A stretch of DNA of 64,000 nt from Bombyx mori (Eukaryota > Arthropoda > Insecta > Lepidoptera > Bombycidae), in contig NC_085114.1 of NCBI RefSeq assembly GCF_030269925.1, positions 12,852,001-12,916,000 of the forward strand, read 5' to 3'. Positions 38,609-50,680 of this stretch are shown here, one piece after another; position 1 is the first letter of the stretch; each line of letters starts with the position of its first letter. The translations under genes and the position numbers were made by a program. Under the pieces are notes generated by a model. The model had not been told where the DNA came from. It made no database searches and was given only the letters and a program-made list of their open reading frames with translations.

Positions 38609-38757
38609 TTTTTTTTTTTGTTGCTTAGATGGGTGGACGAGCTCACAGCCCACCTGGTGTTAAGTGGTTACTGGAGCCCATGGACATCTACAACGTAAAT
38701 GCGCCACCCACCTTGAGATATAAGTTCTAAGATCTCAGTATAGTTACAATGTTGTAT
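38609..38757 (-). mobile_element. Bm1-type SINE, 5' truncated
   Basis: gttgcttagatgggtggacg to gatctcagtatagttacaat, then unrelated sequence. Confidence 0.78.
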
Positions 38758-38790
38758 GTTCTTTTACAGCTAAACTGTGGTGCAAATGCA

Positions 38791-38866
38791 CTTAGAACTG
38801 TCGCTTTTTTAAGCATCAGTTCAGCATTAAGCCGTTTGAGGCATAAGAAAGGCGACAGTTCTTAGG
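38791..38866. ncRNA. miRNA-like hairpin, unproven
   Basis: cttagaactgtcgctttttt pairs with aagaaaggcgacagttctta through a loop of about 25 bases. The stem is about 26 bp with an 11-bp perfect core. It may instead be the inverted ends of a small MITE, since weak similarity continues outward (gcaaatg). Confidence 0.3.
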
Positions 38867-40447
38867 CTTTAGAATTTCGATACATTTGCGGCGATTTATG
38901 TTTAATTACGCCAAAAACAATGATAGAAATAAAGCATCATACTATTAAAAATTGAATACGGCCTATCGACAAAAAGCAATAAATTTCAAATTATCTCTAT
39001 CATCAAATTAATGGCGGACGAAAATTGTAACGTTAACATCCTCCAAGACTTGACTATTTACCACACATTAATAGTTGCTTATTGGACCAGTGTACACGGA
39101 CCTGTCTCTAGAGAAGTAGTCCTGTGCTAGAAAGGTCGTCAAACATCGGACGTTTACAAGTCAGTTAACAATGATTCGTGATGAGTAATTACGGGTATCG
39201 GCTGTATTGTGCTCGTGTGGGAGGTAACAATGTACCATTAAGGTCATGGGGCTTTATTTGACTAGGACATATTTGTCGAGCGTACGTGTGAATATTTTAA
39301 ATAAAACAGATGCTATTTATTTTGTGTAATCCAAATCTGTCGTGACCTAATTGACACATGCGCAGAAACCACAGGCTTAATAGTAAACATGACAAAAACC
39401 CATTCGAAATTTAATCTATAAACTCTTAGGATAGTGTCCTGTCATTTATTACTTTAGAATAACATTACGATAAGATTATTCTGATCTTTCCTCGGTGAAT
39501 GGATGGTGAATTTATTTTCCGATCAATATTTTTTAATATTTGTTCTCTTAGTCTATACTAATATTATAAAGCTGAAGTGTTTGTTTGTTTGAACGCGCTA
39601 ATCTCAGGAACTACTGGTCCGAATTAAAAAAATCTTTCAGTGTTAAATAAGTCATTCATTGAGAAAGGCTATAAGCTATATAAAATCAGGGTAAGGCCAA
39701 TACAAGTGGAGCATCAATAATAATAATAAATAGGGGTTTAAATAGCTCCTTAACATTCTATAATTCAAAAATATTTTCAATTTCTACGTAAATGAAGAGG
39801 CGGGTAAAATTTAGCGTTATGCCAATGTAACTATTCCACGCAGACGGAGTCGCGGGCAGAAGCTAGTATTCTATGAAAAGCTTACTTTTGATTATGAGTG
39901 AACTTGAATTGTCCCAGTTCATACACTAAGACACGACAAAAACACGTCCGTCGCTCACACTCCCACATTCGCGAGCACAACAATAGTGGGATCGGCTTTA
40001 TTCCTATAACTCATGAATTCACAACACGGCCCATTGAACGATATCGCCTTCGAATCCAAGGACTCCTTAAGAGCTGGTCCGTAATTAGACATTATCTTGG
40101 GGGTCATTTTCGAACGTCAAAATTCAAACTGATGGCGATGAGCCAATCGAAGTATTAAGTTAATAAGTTTTTAAGCTGGCGCGAAATAAAAAAAGAAGAT
40201 ATCTTAATCCGCTTTGTACAGCACATACATAAATGTTTTTTTTTTGGAGTTAACGGAAAGATCTTCTACCGAGTGGGTGAAATTTTCTCGGTAGTTCGAC
40301 GGTCTTAATGCTGTTTATAATAAGCAAACTTATCTTGAAAATGTCGTTAGCGCGATTCAGGAATTTGTCAAATATCTTGTGTTCTACGATGGTGCCCGCT
40401 ACATTATATCGTTTCAAATCGAATGAAATGCTAACCTGCAACTTACA
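38867..40447. other. Gene-free apart from one Helitron
   Basis: Holds the Helitron at 39552-39866. Open frames at 39898-40158 and 40250-40441 have no recognisable features. Confidence 0.5.
39552..39866 (+). mobile_element. Non-autonomous Helitron (family D, LEP1-like)
   Basis: Plus-strand relative of 37947-38361: starts TCTATACTAATATTATAAAG and ends GCAGAAGCTAG before T. The base before the start is G rather than A, so the left flank has mutated. Confidence 0.7.
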
Positions 40448-40695
40448 TTTTTTTTTTATTATTGCTTAGATGAGTGGACTAGTTCACAGCCCACTTGGTG
40501 TTAAGTGGTTACTGGAGGCCATAGACATCTACAACGTAAATGCGCCACCCACCTTGAGATATAAGTTCTAAGGTCTCAGTATAGTTACAACGGCTGCCCT
40601 ACCCTTCAAACCGAAACGCATTACTGCTTCGCGGCAGAAACAAGCGGGGTGGTGGTACCTACCCGTGCGGACTCCCAAAAGGTCCTACCACCAGC
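40448..40695 (-). mobile_element. Bm1-type SINE
   Basis: attgcttagatgagtggact through aaggtcctaccaccagca, near complete; followed by a short gta repeat. Confidence 0.82.
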
Positions 40696-40699
40696 AAGT

Positions 40700-42205
40700 A
40701 GAAGTAGTAGTAGTAGTTTTTCACTGGTATGTTTTTTATTATGAAGATCTAATTTACGCTGATGAGTACATATATGAGAAAGCCCCTCATAAGTCACTCC
40801 CAAGCCTAACCATGAACGATAATAATAATCTGTAAACATTCTATGGGGAAATTCAAAAACACACGTTACAGAAAATTGAAAGGAAATTTTGTTATAAAAT
40901 ATATCTGCTGTTAAACGTTATGACACTTCTGGAGCTAAGAAAGCCCTGGTAATTTAGTTACTTACCGGGATAGCCTCGGGGTGCATTCATTGAAAATAAT
41001 GAGGTATTGGTTTTATGAACTAATTTAATTTATCAGAAGATGCGTGCTTTGTTGCAACCATTACTGCCCTTCATCTTTTATACCTCTTGACCAGCTTTGA
41101 ACTTCTACTTCCGCTAATTCCCATTTCGACTATCGGTATTAAGGTAGCATGAGCACACTCAAAGTCTACGAGGAGTCGTGACTGAGCTTGAATTTTGCGT
41201 CAATACCGTGAATAGACAATGTAAAGCCGAGCGTATTTGGAAAATGCCGTTAGCTAGATTTAGGCATCGGTCAGCTAGCAGTAGCTACCCGCTTTTACTG
41301 TCCCTAAAATGCCATCAGTGCATGTGCGTTAGTTAAATGCGCTGGCGCATATTTTCTGCTCGAAAATACAAATTCATGTCCTCTGACTGCGGCCCTGTCC
41401 GGAATTCCATACCTTCAGCTATTATGAGACTATTTTTTGTTAAGACTACGTATTGTGCCTATCGTGTGCGTGGGGCTGGCGGTTTTGATAAACGATGCCC
41501 GATATTAAAGGGTAATCATATGCTCTGGGCATTTCATTTGGCTAGAGTTTTTGCTCATGTTGATTTTTTCGAATGATAAAATAGTATCGGAGACTCAACA
41601 AACAAAATTCTATGTGGTTAATAATGGCAAGTAAAATATAAATACTCTGTTTTGCTGTTACCTGAAGAGGAAACTGTAAATAGTATGCTATTTTCTGGGG
41701 TAGACTATGCGAAATGCCCGTGTTTGCAGACAAGCGGAAAACCTGATATTAAATATTAATCGAAGACAATTCATATCAAAAAGTGAATGCCACCAATCAT
41801 TTGGTAATTTGTGGTGAAGATCTGAGTAATTTATTCAAAACCGTTATTGTATCTTTAGTAGTTCTTTGGTTAGATAGTTCATAAAATTTCATGAACCAGC
41901 AATCTAAAAAAAACTGGGCGATGCCACGCTTATCCATTAATTGTTAATTGTGTTACATTGCGTGCTAAGTAAACACATTTAAAAAAAAATAAAAAACACG
42001 ACCATGATTTTTATTGCGAATTTTGGTAACATTGTTTGACGATCGCCATTAAATAGAGTGAAAAAATTGTCAACTCCATTGTGGCTGTCCAATTTTATTT
42101 TCCTTAACCGTATCGCTTTTAACGTTTTCAAAGTCACATTGAAATATTTAAATTAGTAGGTAGATTCAATCACTAAACGGTATCTATTGGTAGTCAGGTT
42201 TATTG
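40700..42205. other. Gene-free
   Basis: Nothing recognised. Short ORFs at 41337-41576 and 41542-41733 lack support. Confidence 0.5.
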
Positions 42206-42412
42206 TAAGCCCGCGCTGGATGTTATGACATTCCTAGCTGTTTCTAATGTAAAGCAGTCGTGTCTTCTGGTTTGAATGGTGGACAGTCGTAATGCTATAC
42301 AATAAAGATTTTGACCTCATATCTCAAGATGGGGCATATGGGCTACAGTAACCACTTCATAGCAGGTGGACCATGAGTTCGCTCATTCACCTAGGCAATG
42401 AAAACTCCCTCA
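42206..42412 (+). mobile_element. Old, diverged SINE
   Basis: Degenerate body with aagcagtcgtgtcttctggt and acctaggcaatgaaaac. Confidence 0.5.
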
Positions 42413-42443
42413 AAAACCGTTCACCGTCTTCGTCAAACATTAA

Positions 42444-42687
42444 CTGGTGGTAAGACGTCTTGTGAGTTCGTACGGGTAGGTATCACCACCCTGCCTATTT
42501 CTGCCGTGAAGCAGTAATGCGTTTCGGTTTGAAGGGTGGGGCAGCCGTTGTAACTATACTTGAGACCTTAGAACTTATATCTCAAGGTGGGTGGCGCATT
42601 TACGTTATAGATGTCTATGGGCTCCAGTAATCACTTAAGACCAGGTGGGCTGTGAGCTCGTCCACCCACCTTAGCAATAAAAAAAAT
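42444..42687 (+). mobile_element. Bm1-type SINE
   Basis: actggtggtaagacgtcttg through ttagcaataaaaaaaat; near complete, and 30 bases after an older copy. Confidence 0.82.
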
Positions 42688-43348
42688 TTGAAGTTTAAAA
42701 TAGCAATTCACTTATTCATTGCTCTTAATACGACTCTTAGAACGAATTGACATACTAGATCAAAACCAATCAACCTAATTAATCAAAGTCAACTTTAATG
42801 TAATTTGAAGTTTGGCATCCGGAACTTTCGTGTTACGTTTTAATAAACCTAATTTCAATCAAAATGTAATAAAATTTAATTAATATTCAAAGAGAGTTTT
42901 CGTGTCAAACTGACAATTCGCTTCGCAACTTTGCGTCTTCGCGAATCAAGAGCTTTGTACCAGAGAAACTTTCAAGCTTAATACTAGACATCATATTGTA
43001 GTCGACTCGCAGCGTCTGTAACTTTATGTGCTTTAACTTTTAACGAAGGCCGCGTTGGGACCATTTCAAATAATTCGTGATGTTTGTTGTTCTTGTTTTT
43101 TTTTTGCTTAACAAATCACAAATTTATAATCTTATTATGTTTCAGAATGGAAATTTTCATTTCCATGTAACATCTAAGTTCGTTACAGTTATTTAGATAT
43201 GATTTGTTTATTCAATCTTAATTTCTTTTACATTACACCACTCGCCCAAAAACAATGTTCGACCCTTATGCTAAAACTATTACGTTCATTCATAGTCCAC
43301 TATTTTTACAAATTTTGTTTGATATCCTGTGTTGTTTCCTGATCGTCA

Positions 43349-43523
43349 GAGTTTCTCGCCGGATCTTCTCAGTGGATCGCGTTTCCGATCCGGTGGTGGA
43401 TTCTGCGAAGCACTGCTCTTGCTAGGGTCAGCATCACTCCGGTTTGAGCCCCGTGAGCTCACCTACTAGTTAAGGTTACGCTGAAATAGCCTCTCAAGTC
43501 TATCAGCTGAGGTAGAAAAAAAC
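43349..43523 (+). mobile_element. Second-Jockey-subfamily 3' tail
   Basis: Contains gtttctcgccggatcttctc and ends in gaggtagaaaaaaa. Confidence 0.7.
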
Positions 43524-44583
43524 TCAGCGTCGAGCAGCAGTTTAGTTGTACGTCATGCATTGCCTATAGCCATTGTCCATGACTGATTAGCGTTAGGTAA
43601 GCAATAAGCTCGTAATTAAGCGGCAAGACAATAATAATAATATTGTCACCGTTGACCAAACTTCAAAAGCGCACAGTCTCTGTTTAAAATCGGCGAACCG
43701 TCAAAGCCCCGTATAATATGTACCTTTGATTAAAATCCCCATAGAGTCCCTCGAGCTGCGATCCATTCGTTTACATATACATAATCCGTGACAGGCAAAT
43801 CGGCCTCCACAACTCTGTTCGATTCAAACGCGTCTGTTTGAGAACTGTGCGTACTCATTCAAACAACGAGACATTGAATACTGAAGCATCGATTATGAGC
43901 GGCATCGGTGATGTACTTAAGGTCTGACAGAGGCCTTTTATTCGTGGGCAATAGGGGAAGGAATGAAAAGCAATGAGCGTGGATTAAAATAAAGTACACG
44001 ACATACAGGGGCTCCCTTTTATTGAACATCTTCTATGGTTTTATTACTTTGGTTCTCATTAAGAGATTTTATTTTTGTTATGTTTTTTTTTAAATGAAGG
44101 AGTCTACAGTTCTTTGTAAGAGATTTTGTTTTTTTTTTGGTTTTATAATTGAGCTAAATGTACAGTTTTATTTAAGATATTTTGTTTATCTTTTTATTGT
44201 TAAAAAAAGAAAGCCTACAAACTTATTTTTAACCTAATATTGTGTATTGTAAGATATATACAAAAGATACCTTTAAAACCTAGATTAGTTATTGTGGATT
44301 TTATTTAATTTAAAATAGATATCATAATTTTCTTTTAAGTGAATCGAACCTAGAGCCTTTACACGGTATTATCCTTTTTTAATTGTTAGGGAGCACTTAT
44401 AATCCTCAATTTCCCAGAGTTTGAGGTGCAAGCAAATAAAACCAATATTTTCTTTGCGTTCCGAAACACCAACTTTTTAGATAATAGCTGATGGTTGATT
44501 AAGTTACTCTTTCATCTAAGAAGTGGCTCGTGAACACGTGTGAGGTACGTATTTAGTTAGAAAAATATGTAATGTAATGTAAT
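43524..44583. other. Gene-free, AT-rich
   Basis: Long T-rich stretches; no feature supported. Confidence 0.55.
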
Positions 44584-44715
44584 GTAACTATAATTGAGAC
44601 CCTTAGAACTTATATCTCAAGATGGGTGGCGCATTTACGTTGTAGATGTCTATGGGCTCCAGTAACCACTTAACACCAGGTGGGCTGTGAGATCGTCCAC
44701 TCACTTAGCTTTATA
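44584..44715 (+). mobile_element. Bm1-type SINE, 5' truncated
   Basis: taattgagacccttagaact to ctcactcactt-like end and a long A run. Confidence 0.75.
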
Positions 44716-44739
44716 AAAAAAAAAAAAAAAAAAATTAAC

Positions 44740-44840
44740 TTCCTCGGGTTTCGACTCGGAACTTTCGAGTTTCGGCATAGTCCCCTCGCTTGACGAGTGA
44801 GTACACAGGGCGTCTTACCGATTAAGCCACGGGCACTTTG
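44740..44840 (-). mobile_element. tRNA-like SINE head (solo, second type)
   Basis: Minus strand: ccgtggcttaatcggtaaga resembles an A box and gagtcgaaacccgagg a weak B box, about 60 bases apart. It looks like a tRNA-derived SINE head; a cloverleaf was not demonstrated. Confidence 0.45.
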
Positions 44841-45081
44841 CATACACTGCCCTTTTACTATAAACTTAGCTCCGGCATTCTCAAGCGTTTCGAAATCATG
44901 TAATTACAGTGTTACGTCCATAAGACACGGCTTGAAGATACCGAGCTAAAGTTCAAATCGTCGAAGCGTTACGTTAATTACATCATACCTCACGACTTCA
45001 TCTCGCGATCGCACTATAGAGTATTTATTATCTACTTAATAATAAACATATTTTCACAAGTTTTTTTATTGATCTAATCTA

Positions 45082-45152
45082 CGTGGTGGGTGGCCATGGG
45101 AATTACGTTGCGATGACTATAGGTTCAGTAAACCACTCAACATTACGTGGGC
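45082..45152 (+). mobile_element. Old SINE 3' fragment
   Basis: Degenerate gtggtgggtggccatggga and aaccactcaacattacgtgg. Confidence 0.4.
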
Positions 45153-45155
45153 CTT

Positions 45156-45412
45156 TTTTTATTCATTGTCCTTGTTGACAGAAGGCACACCTGATGGTGA
45201 ATGTTTACCTTGGCCATGGACGTCAGCAAAGCCACGGGCAGAACCAACCTGCTGCCTACCGTAAAGTTCTCTTCACAAGCCTCGTTTGAAGAAGTATATG
45301 TCATAACGCTCGGGTAGCATCCTAGAGAGGAGCTCATTCCAAAGCCGGATGTGGCAAAAAGTATCTGTGGAAGCGCACTGTGGATGAACGCAGTGGTTCT
45401 TCTAGTAGTATA
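45156..45412 (-). mobile_element. CR1-like LINE 3' end, diverged
   Basis: ttttttattcattgtccttg, then ggcacacctgatggtgaatg and further RT C-terminal sequence ending near ctctactctagtagag. A short tandem array follows. Confidence 0.65.
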
Positions 45413-45560
45413 GATGAACTCTACTCTAGTAGAGACTACTCTACTCTACTATCTCAACTCTACTCCGGTAGAGTTTATTCAGTCGCCTACGCAATAATAA
45501 TAGAACTTTATTCCGGTAGAGTTCGCTCAACCGCCTACGCAACTATAATAAAATACGGTC
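45412..45560. repeat. Short tandem array
   Basis: Repeated ctctactc(t/c)(a/g)gtagag units, then two ~60-bp copies of ttccggtagagtt...cgcctacgcaa...ataataa. Confidence 0.6.
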
Positions 45561-45760
45561 TGATAAGCTCACGGCTCATTTGATGTTAAAGGGTTGCCCG
45601 TACATAGCATAATGTGAATGGTGCCACAAACCTCGAAACATGAGGCTGGAGTAGCATTTGTTTTAGATAGCGGTGGACCTACCTTTCGGATTGAATCAGA
45701 GTGACAGCTTCATAGTAGCAATAGGCAGGATGGTGGTTTATACCCGTACTAACTTTCAAT
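45555..45760 (-). mobile_element. Ancient SINE copy
   Basis: Weak but collinear match: ctgataagctcacggctcat, then aggcaggatggtggtttata. Confidence 0.45.
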
Positions 45761-45949
45761 TAGCCTAGCATTTGTGCCTGGAGGTCTAATTCGTATTAGG
45801 TATAATATGTTCGCTACAATCAAATAAAAATACAACTAGTACACAATTAGGTTTTCATATTGACTGACGAACAAAACCAAAGGCCGCTATTGACAATGTC
45901 AAAATACACGGACTTACGGATCCACCCGATCCATTAATAACAGTGGCTA

Positions 45950-46145
45950 CAACATGCCTGTAGTTCTAACACTATGAGCAGGTAAATTGGACCCTGGTAT
46001 CCGTACTCATCGACGCGAAACTTAACCCATAACATCAGCTCGCTGGGTTTAACGCCGGATGTTCTTTCTCAGCGGACTACGATTCTGATCCGGTACTAGA
46101 GGCATTCGCATATCAGCTGCCCTTGACTTACAATGTTAAATGTAA
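45950..46145 (+). mobile_element. Old, diverged Jockey 3'-end fragment
   Basis: Degraded match to the Jockey 3' region: agttctaacactatgagcag, then a ggatgttctttctcagcgg version of the conserved tail, then a cagctgcccttgac version of the end. Confidence 0.6.
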
Positions 46146-46574
46146 TATTCTATTTTTAGTGCTAATAAGCTATCAAACTTGAACACTCGTGAGCACACTT
46201 GTAGTTTTCAGGTTAGGAACTGAACTGACTTAGCTTAATGTCGACTCTCCAATTCATTATAAAATTTCGATCCAATGACGCATTAACACAAGCCGAAAGA
46301 TACCATCAGACATGCAACCGCATAAGCCATCGTTAAAGAGAACCACAGCAAAAGTTTTCGAAGTTACCTGACTGTATTGATGTATCAACGCATAGCAACG
46401 CGTTGCCGAGACGTCTTCGGAATATTAATATTTATGTACAAGTGTCGTGACTGTACCAACAACTCATCGTTCGGTGGGGAAACGTGCGGTCCTGATCTAT
46501 AATTACGTAGTCGGTACATTGAAACTAAATAATTTGAGAATTATTAAAATCGAGTGGGAGTATGAACATTCATC

Positions 46575-46818
46575 ACTGGTGGTAGGACCTCTTGTGAGTC
46601 CGCACGGGTAGGTACCACCACCCCGCCTATTTCTGCCGTGAAGCAGTAATGCGTTTCGGTTTGAAGGGCGGGGCAGCCGTTGTAACTATACTGAGACCTT
46701 AGAACTTATATCTCAAGGTGGGTGATGCATTTACGTCGTAAATGTCTATGGGCTCCAGTAACCACTTAACACCAGGTGGACTGTGAGCTCGTCCACCCAT
46801 CTAAGCAATGAAAAAAAG
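46575..46818 (+). mobile_element. Bm1-type SINE
   Basis: actggtggtaggacctcttg through taagcaatgaaaaaaagg; near complete. Confidence 0.83.
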
Positions 46819-48047
46819 GAGCAGCTGCTATCTACCACTGATTTATTCATTAGTGTTTCGTGCAAATTTGTTGCTTATTTAAACCTCATCATATACAAAA
46901 GGGCGAAAATAAACGCAGGTAATACGACAGCTCCAAATATAAGACACAAGAAGTAACACACCCAAATCTAGAATACTAAATATGTTTGGCAAATACTGGC
47001 ACAAGCAGAGAAGCAAGCTAGAATCCCTTGATACCAACGAAGAGATCTACGAGTGTTCTTCCAGCAGACCAGAAAACATAGTAACTTACTTTATTTAACT
47101 AAAAAAATAAACACTTAAAATATACATCACGAAACACAACTTGCAAACGAATTAACTGATTCAAAACATATTTTATACATTACAATCATAAAAATCATTA
47201 TTATGTCGTTTTTTAAATGCAAAGACAATAAGTTAATCTAGAATTTTCCATTGCGTACGAATTAAGCTTGAGCGTCGTTAGTTCTGTCTTAGTAATTATG
47301 TAAATGAAAACGCTTATAGCGACCTTAATTTAAAATACCCGACAGAGATCCGTAATATAGAAAATGATTTTCGCTAATGGACAAAATAAATTCGTGTCTC
47401 AATTAAATATTAACTGAATTACACGAATACGCTTTATCTCGTCTGAGAACTCGCGATGACGCGCCCGGAGAAAAGTCCGAACTGGTTTTAGCTCGGTAAA
47501 TATATCAATAAGTTTTGACAAGATCTTTAATAGGCAAAGTTCCGGACAGTTTGGTTAGTGTATTAAGTGAATGTAACTTTGGGTAAGTTGTTCGGGTCCT
47601 TTAATAATAAACCTTGAACGAGCAATTGGCGAACTTGTCTCGAATACGTAAATTACAATGAGAATCCCATTTACAGCATTAGACACTAAGCGCAGAGCGT
47701 GGCAAATTATATTCGACAAAGAGATGTTATGAATTTAAATTTACACCAGAGGATGACCGGTTTCTTTATTTTTTTTTGATAAATTGTGTTTCCTAGAAAT
47801 TATACTTAAATACGAATTACATATTGATATTATATTATTTATTAATTTACTTCAATAAAAAAAAAGTTTATGTTTAAATTGATTATCGATAAAGTTGATT
47901 ATTGAAAACACGAATAAAACAACATTTTCTGAAAATAAATCGTAGCTTCATACTAAATTTTATGGAAATCGTTGGAGCCGTTTTCGAGATTCAGATTATA
48001 TATTATACAGGAATTGCTCGTTTAAAGATAAAAGATAAGATTATGTT
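46819..48047. other. Gene-free
   Basis: No repeat or coding signal identified. Confidence 0.5.
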
Positions 48048-48235
48048 TAGTTATTCAGTAAAAGGCAAGCGCGCCATGGGCAGAACACCAGTCAGATGGT
48101 CAGATCTAGTAAGAGAAGCACTTGGTAGTATTCTGCCAACAGTATTGCCACCCATGATTGAACACTGTGGAGGAACATCACATGTAGTCGCGATCCTCAG
48201 CAGTGAGGGAACGATATAGAAGAAGAAGAAGACTG
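48048..48235 (+). pseudogene. LINE reverse-transcriptase C-terminal remnant
   Basis: Reads KGKRAMGRTPVRWSDLVREA, resembling the GRPPTRWSDD end of RTE/Jockey-type polyproteins. Followed by an agaagaagaaga tail. Confidence 0.5.
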
Positions 48236-48392
48236 TAGAAATGCTAACTTAGATCAGCCGTGTGATTTGGTGGAGCCATGCAAGCTTAGGCAACAAATAT
48301 GAATGCAAATCAGATCTCTGTGTCAGTGGACCTCTTGTCCAATATTTCATTTAGGCACATTGTAAGAACCCAAAATCAACGCCATCTAGGCA

Positions 48393-48605
48393 ACTTTTTT
48401 TTTCTACCTATGCTGATAGCCTTGGGAGGCTATTTCAGCTTCACCCTAACGTGTAGGGTGAGGGCTCACGGGGCTTAAATCGGAAGTGTTGCTAACACTG
48501 GCCCTAGTAAGAGCAGTGCTTCGCAGAATCTACCACCGGATCGGAAACGCGACCCACTGAGAAGATCCGGTGAGAAACTCAGTGGACTGTGTCTATTGCT
48601 AGGCA
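48393..48605 (-). mobile_element. Second-Jockey-subfamily 3' tail
   Basis: Poly-T plus tctacctatgctgatagcc, then the conserved tail ending ctcagtggactgtgtc. Confidence 0.7.
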
Positions 48606-49224
48606 ACGAGCTAATTTTCCTAAACAGTCTTGAATAAGACCATTATATTTTATTTTATTTCATACACGACATTGTATTCCCTGCTCTAACTATTTGCAAG
48701 TGCAATTTATTTGTCAACCTTTAGAAGGGCAATTCATATTACACGTACCAAGATGTATTTAGATCTGTTACGAAAATTTTCATTGACTACAAATACCTAT
48801 TATTATTTACTCATACCTTAGAACGCGCATCTAGGCTAACTAAAAATAGATTATTATCCAAACACATTAATCGAAACGAATTTCTGTTTTATTTCTAAAT
48901 TAAATTTGACATCTCAGAGACCTTACTCAAAGTCTGTCAATTACCGAGAAAAAAAGATAAGAATCGATTATCCGTCGCCATCTTTTATCTTCTGCTTCAT
49001 TGTACGCAGGATTCGAGTACGCTAAAGATGAGTCGGCGTTTTCTTATCAGATTTTTGTAATTACTAATGATACCTATGGGAATGAAACGAGGACAGATCG
49101 ATGAAGCACAAAAGAAACGTAGCCAAGCCTTTAAGGTTTGGCATTTTGAACTTGGCCTGTTTAAAGTGGAACCAAAGCGGAATATTAATGGAATTGCTAT
49201 GACGAAGCACACGCATTTATATAC

Positions 49225-49550
49225 TTTTACATACGTGTGGGTGACTCACATGTATTTATTTACATTTACATGTATTTATTTTCGCGAGTACATCGGTGCA
49301 TAGACGAACCGGTCGTCGCATTTTTACCGATGTACTCGCGAAATATTATCGCCGCCGCTATACTGCAGTTAGCGCCTGACTTTGCTTGTGAATTTTAATT
49401 TGTTTAGTGTAAATAATGTTTTGTATGATTGTGAGATAAATGAATGTGTTGATATAAAATAAAGCATGTATGTGTTGTTGTGTAGTGTAATTATAATAAA
49501 ATATTATAAAATAAATAAATACATGTGAGTCACCCACAATACGTGTATAT
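49225..49550. mobile_element. TIR element with a nested hairpin
   Basis: The left end gtgggtgactcacatgtatt and the right end aatacatgtgagtcacccac are inverted repeats about 300 bp apart. Inside, 49279-49345 forms a second hairpin: ttcgcgagtacatcggt and accgatgtactcgcgaa. Confidence 0.65.
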
Positions 49551-50330
49551 CTGTGTAAAGAAACTATATTTCTTTATAGTACATTAATACTGCGCTCTAT
49601 AGTTCCTATGTAATCATATAGATGGCGCTGTCGATAATGATGACATGCATTGATATTGAAGGGTTGATATCTGCCATGTTCGAACATATTGTTACTAAAT
49701 TAAATTGGATAATAATAATTATTATAAGGAATTGAGAGTGGTGGACTTTGAATGTTGTTTCTTTGTTTTCAGGTGAGATACCTATTATATTATGTTTGCA
49801 ATGTGATTGTACTGTTTGTTATTGTTGTGTACGTTTTAAGTTATTAAAATAATAAAAGCTTTGTTTTCAGAGCAACGCCATGTTTGTTTCAACTTACAAT
49901 TCCTATTTATAATTCCTAGTAAATTAAATAGAAAAAGTGTTATATATGTATTATAGGACTACTAAAAATGAACAACAGTTTTAACCGCGTTTAATTCTAA
50001 TTCGGAAATAATGAATATGGAATTGACCCGGGATTAAGGGTTTCTGCAATCCTCTGTCAGGTCCATAAAATACCAGTCGATTTGTTCATCTGTTGGCATG
50101 TAAAAACATGAGCCAGCGAACACATTGTCGTATTTATTACAGCAGATATACGTGTAGTTGCGGGAACCATGCCATTTAAGACGGTAAAGTATCCATTGTG
50201 TTAAGTCTGGTTAAAAAACTAATTTGAGGGTAGTTTTATAAAAATCTGCTTGGCATTTTGCACAGCACGCACGTGATTACGTAACGAACGAATGAAAGAA
50301 ATAATATTGCTTAAATAATAGCGATATGTT

Positions 50331-50680
50331 TGGATTTATTTTTGATAAATATAATGATTTCAAGATAGCGACTTCCGATTTTCGAAAACCAGACTTCTCT
50401 ACTATGCAATAAATAGCTATTGATATTAAATATATATTATCGCCTAACTAATCGAATTTGAGGCCAAGGAGATCTCGACCGTACAGCAGAAAAACGAAAT
50501 AAATTTGTTTAAAATCCGGACCAAAAATAATAATATTGCAAGGTACTCTAATAGGTGTATAACAAAGATAGTTACATATTGTAACCGTTCAGGTTAACAA
50601 TTAAATACCTAGCAGTTGAAGTTGGTAAATATGAACTTACAAAGAGCAATGCGAAAAAAGGAAAAAAATACCGGCAATAT
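50331..50680 (+). repeat. Direct repeat, copy 1
   Basis: ~350 bp nearly repeated at 53075-53438: shares aatataatgatttcaaga, ggtactctaataggtgtata and aggaaaaaaataccggcaat. No coding content seen. Confidence 0.75.
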
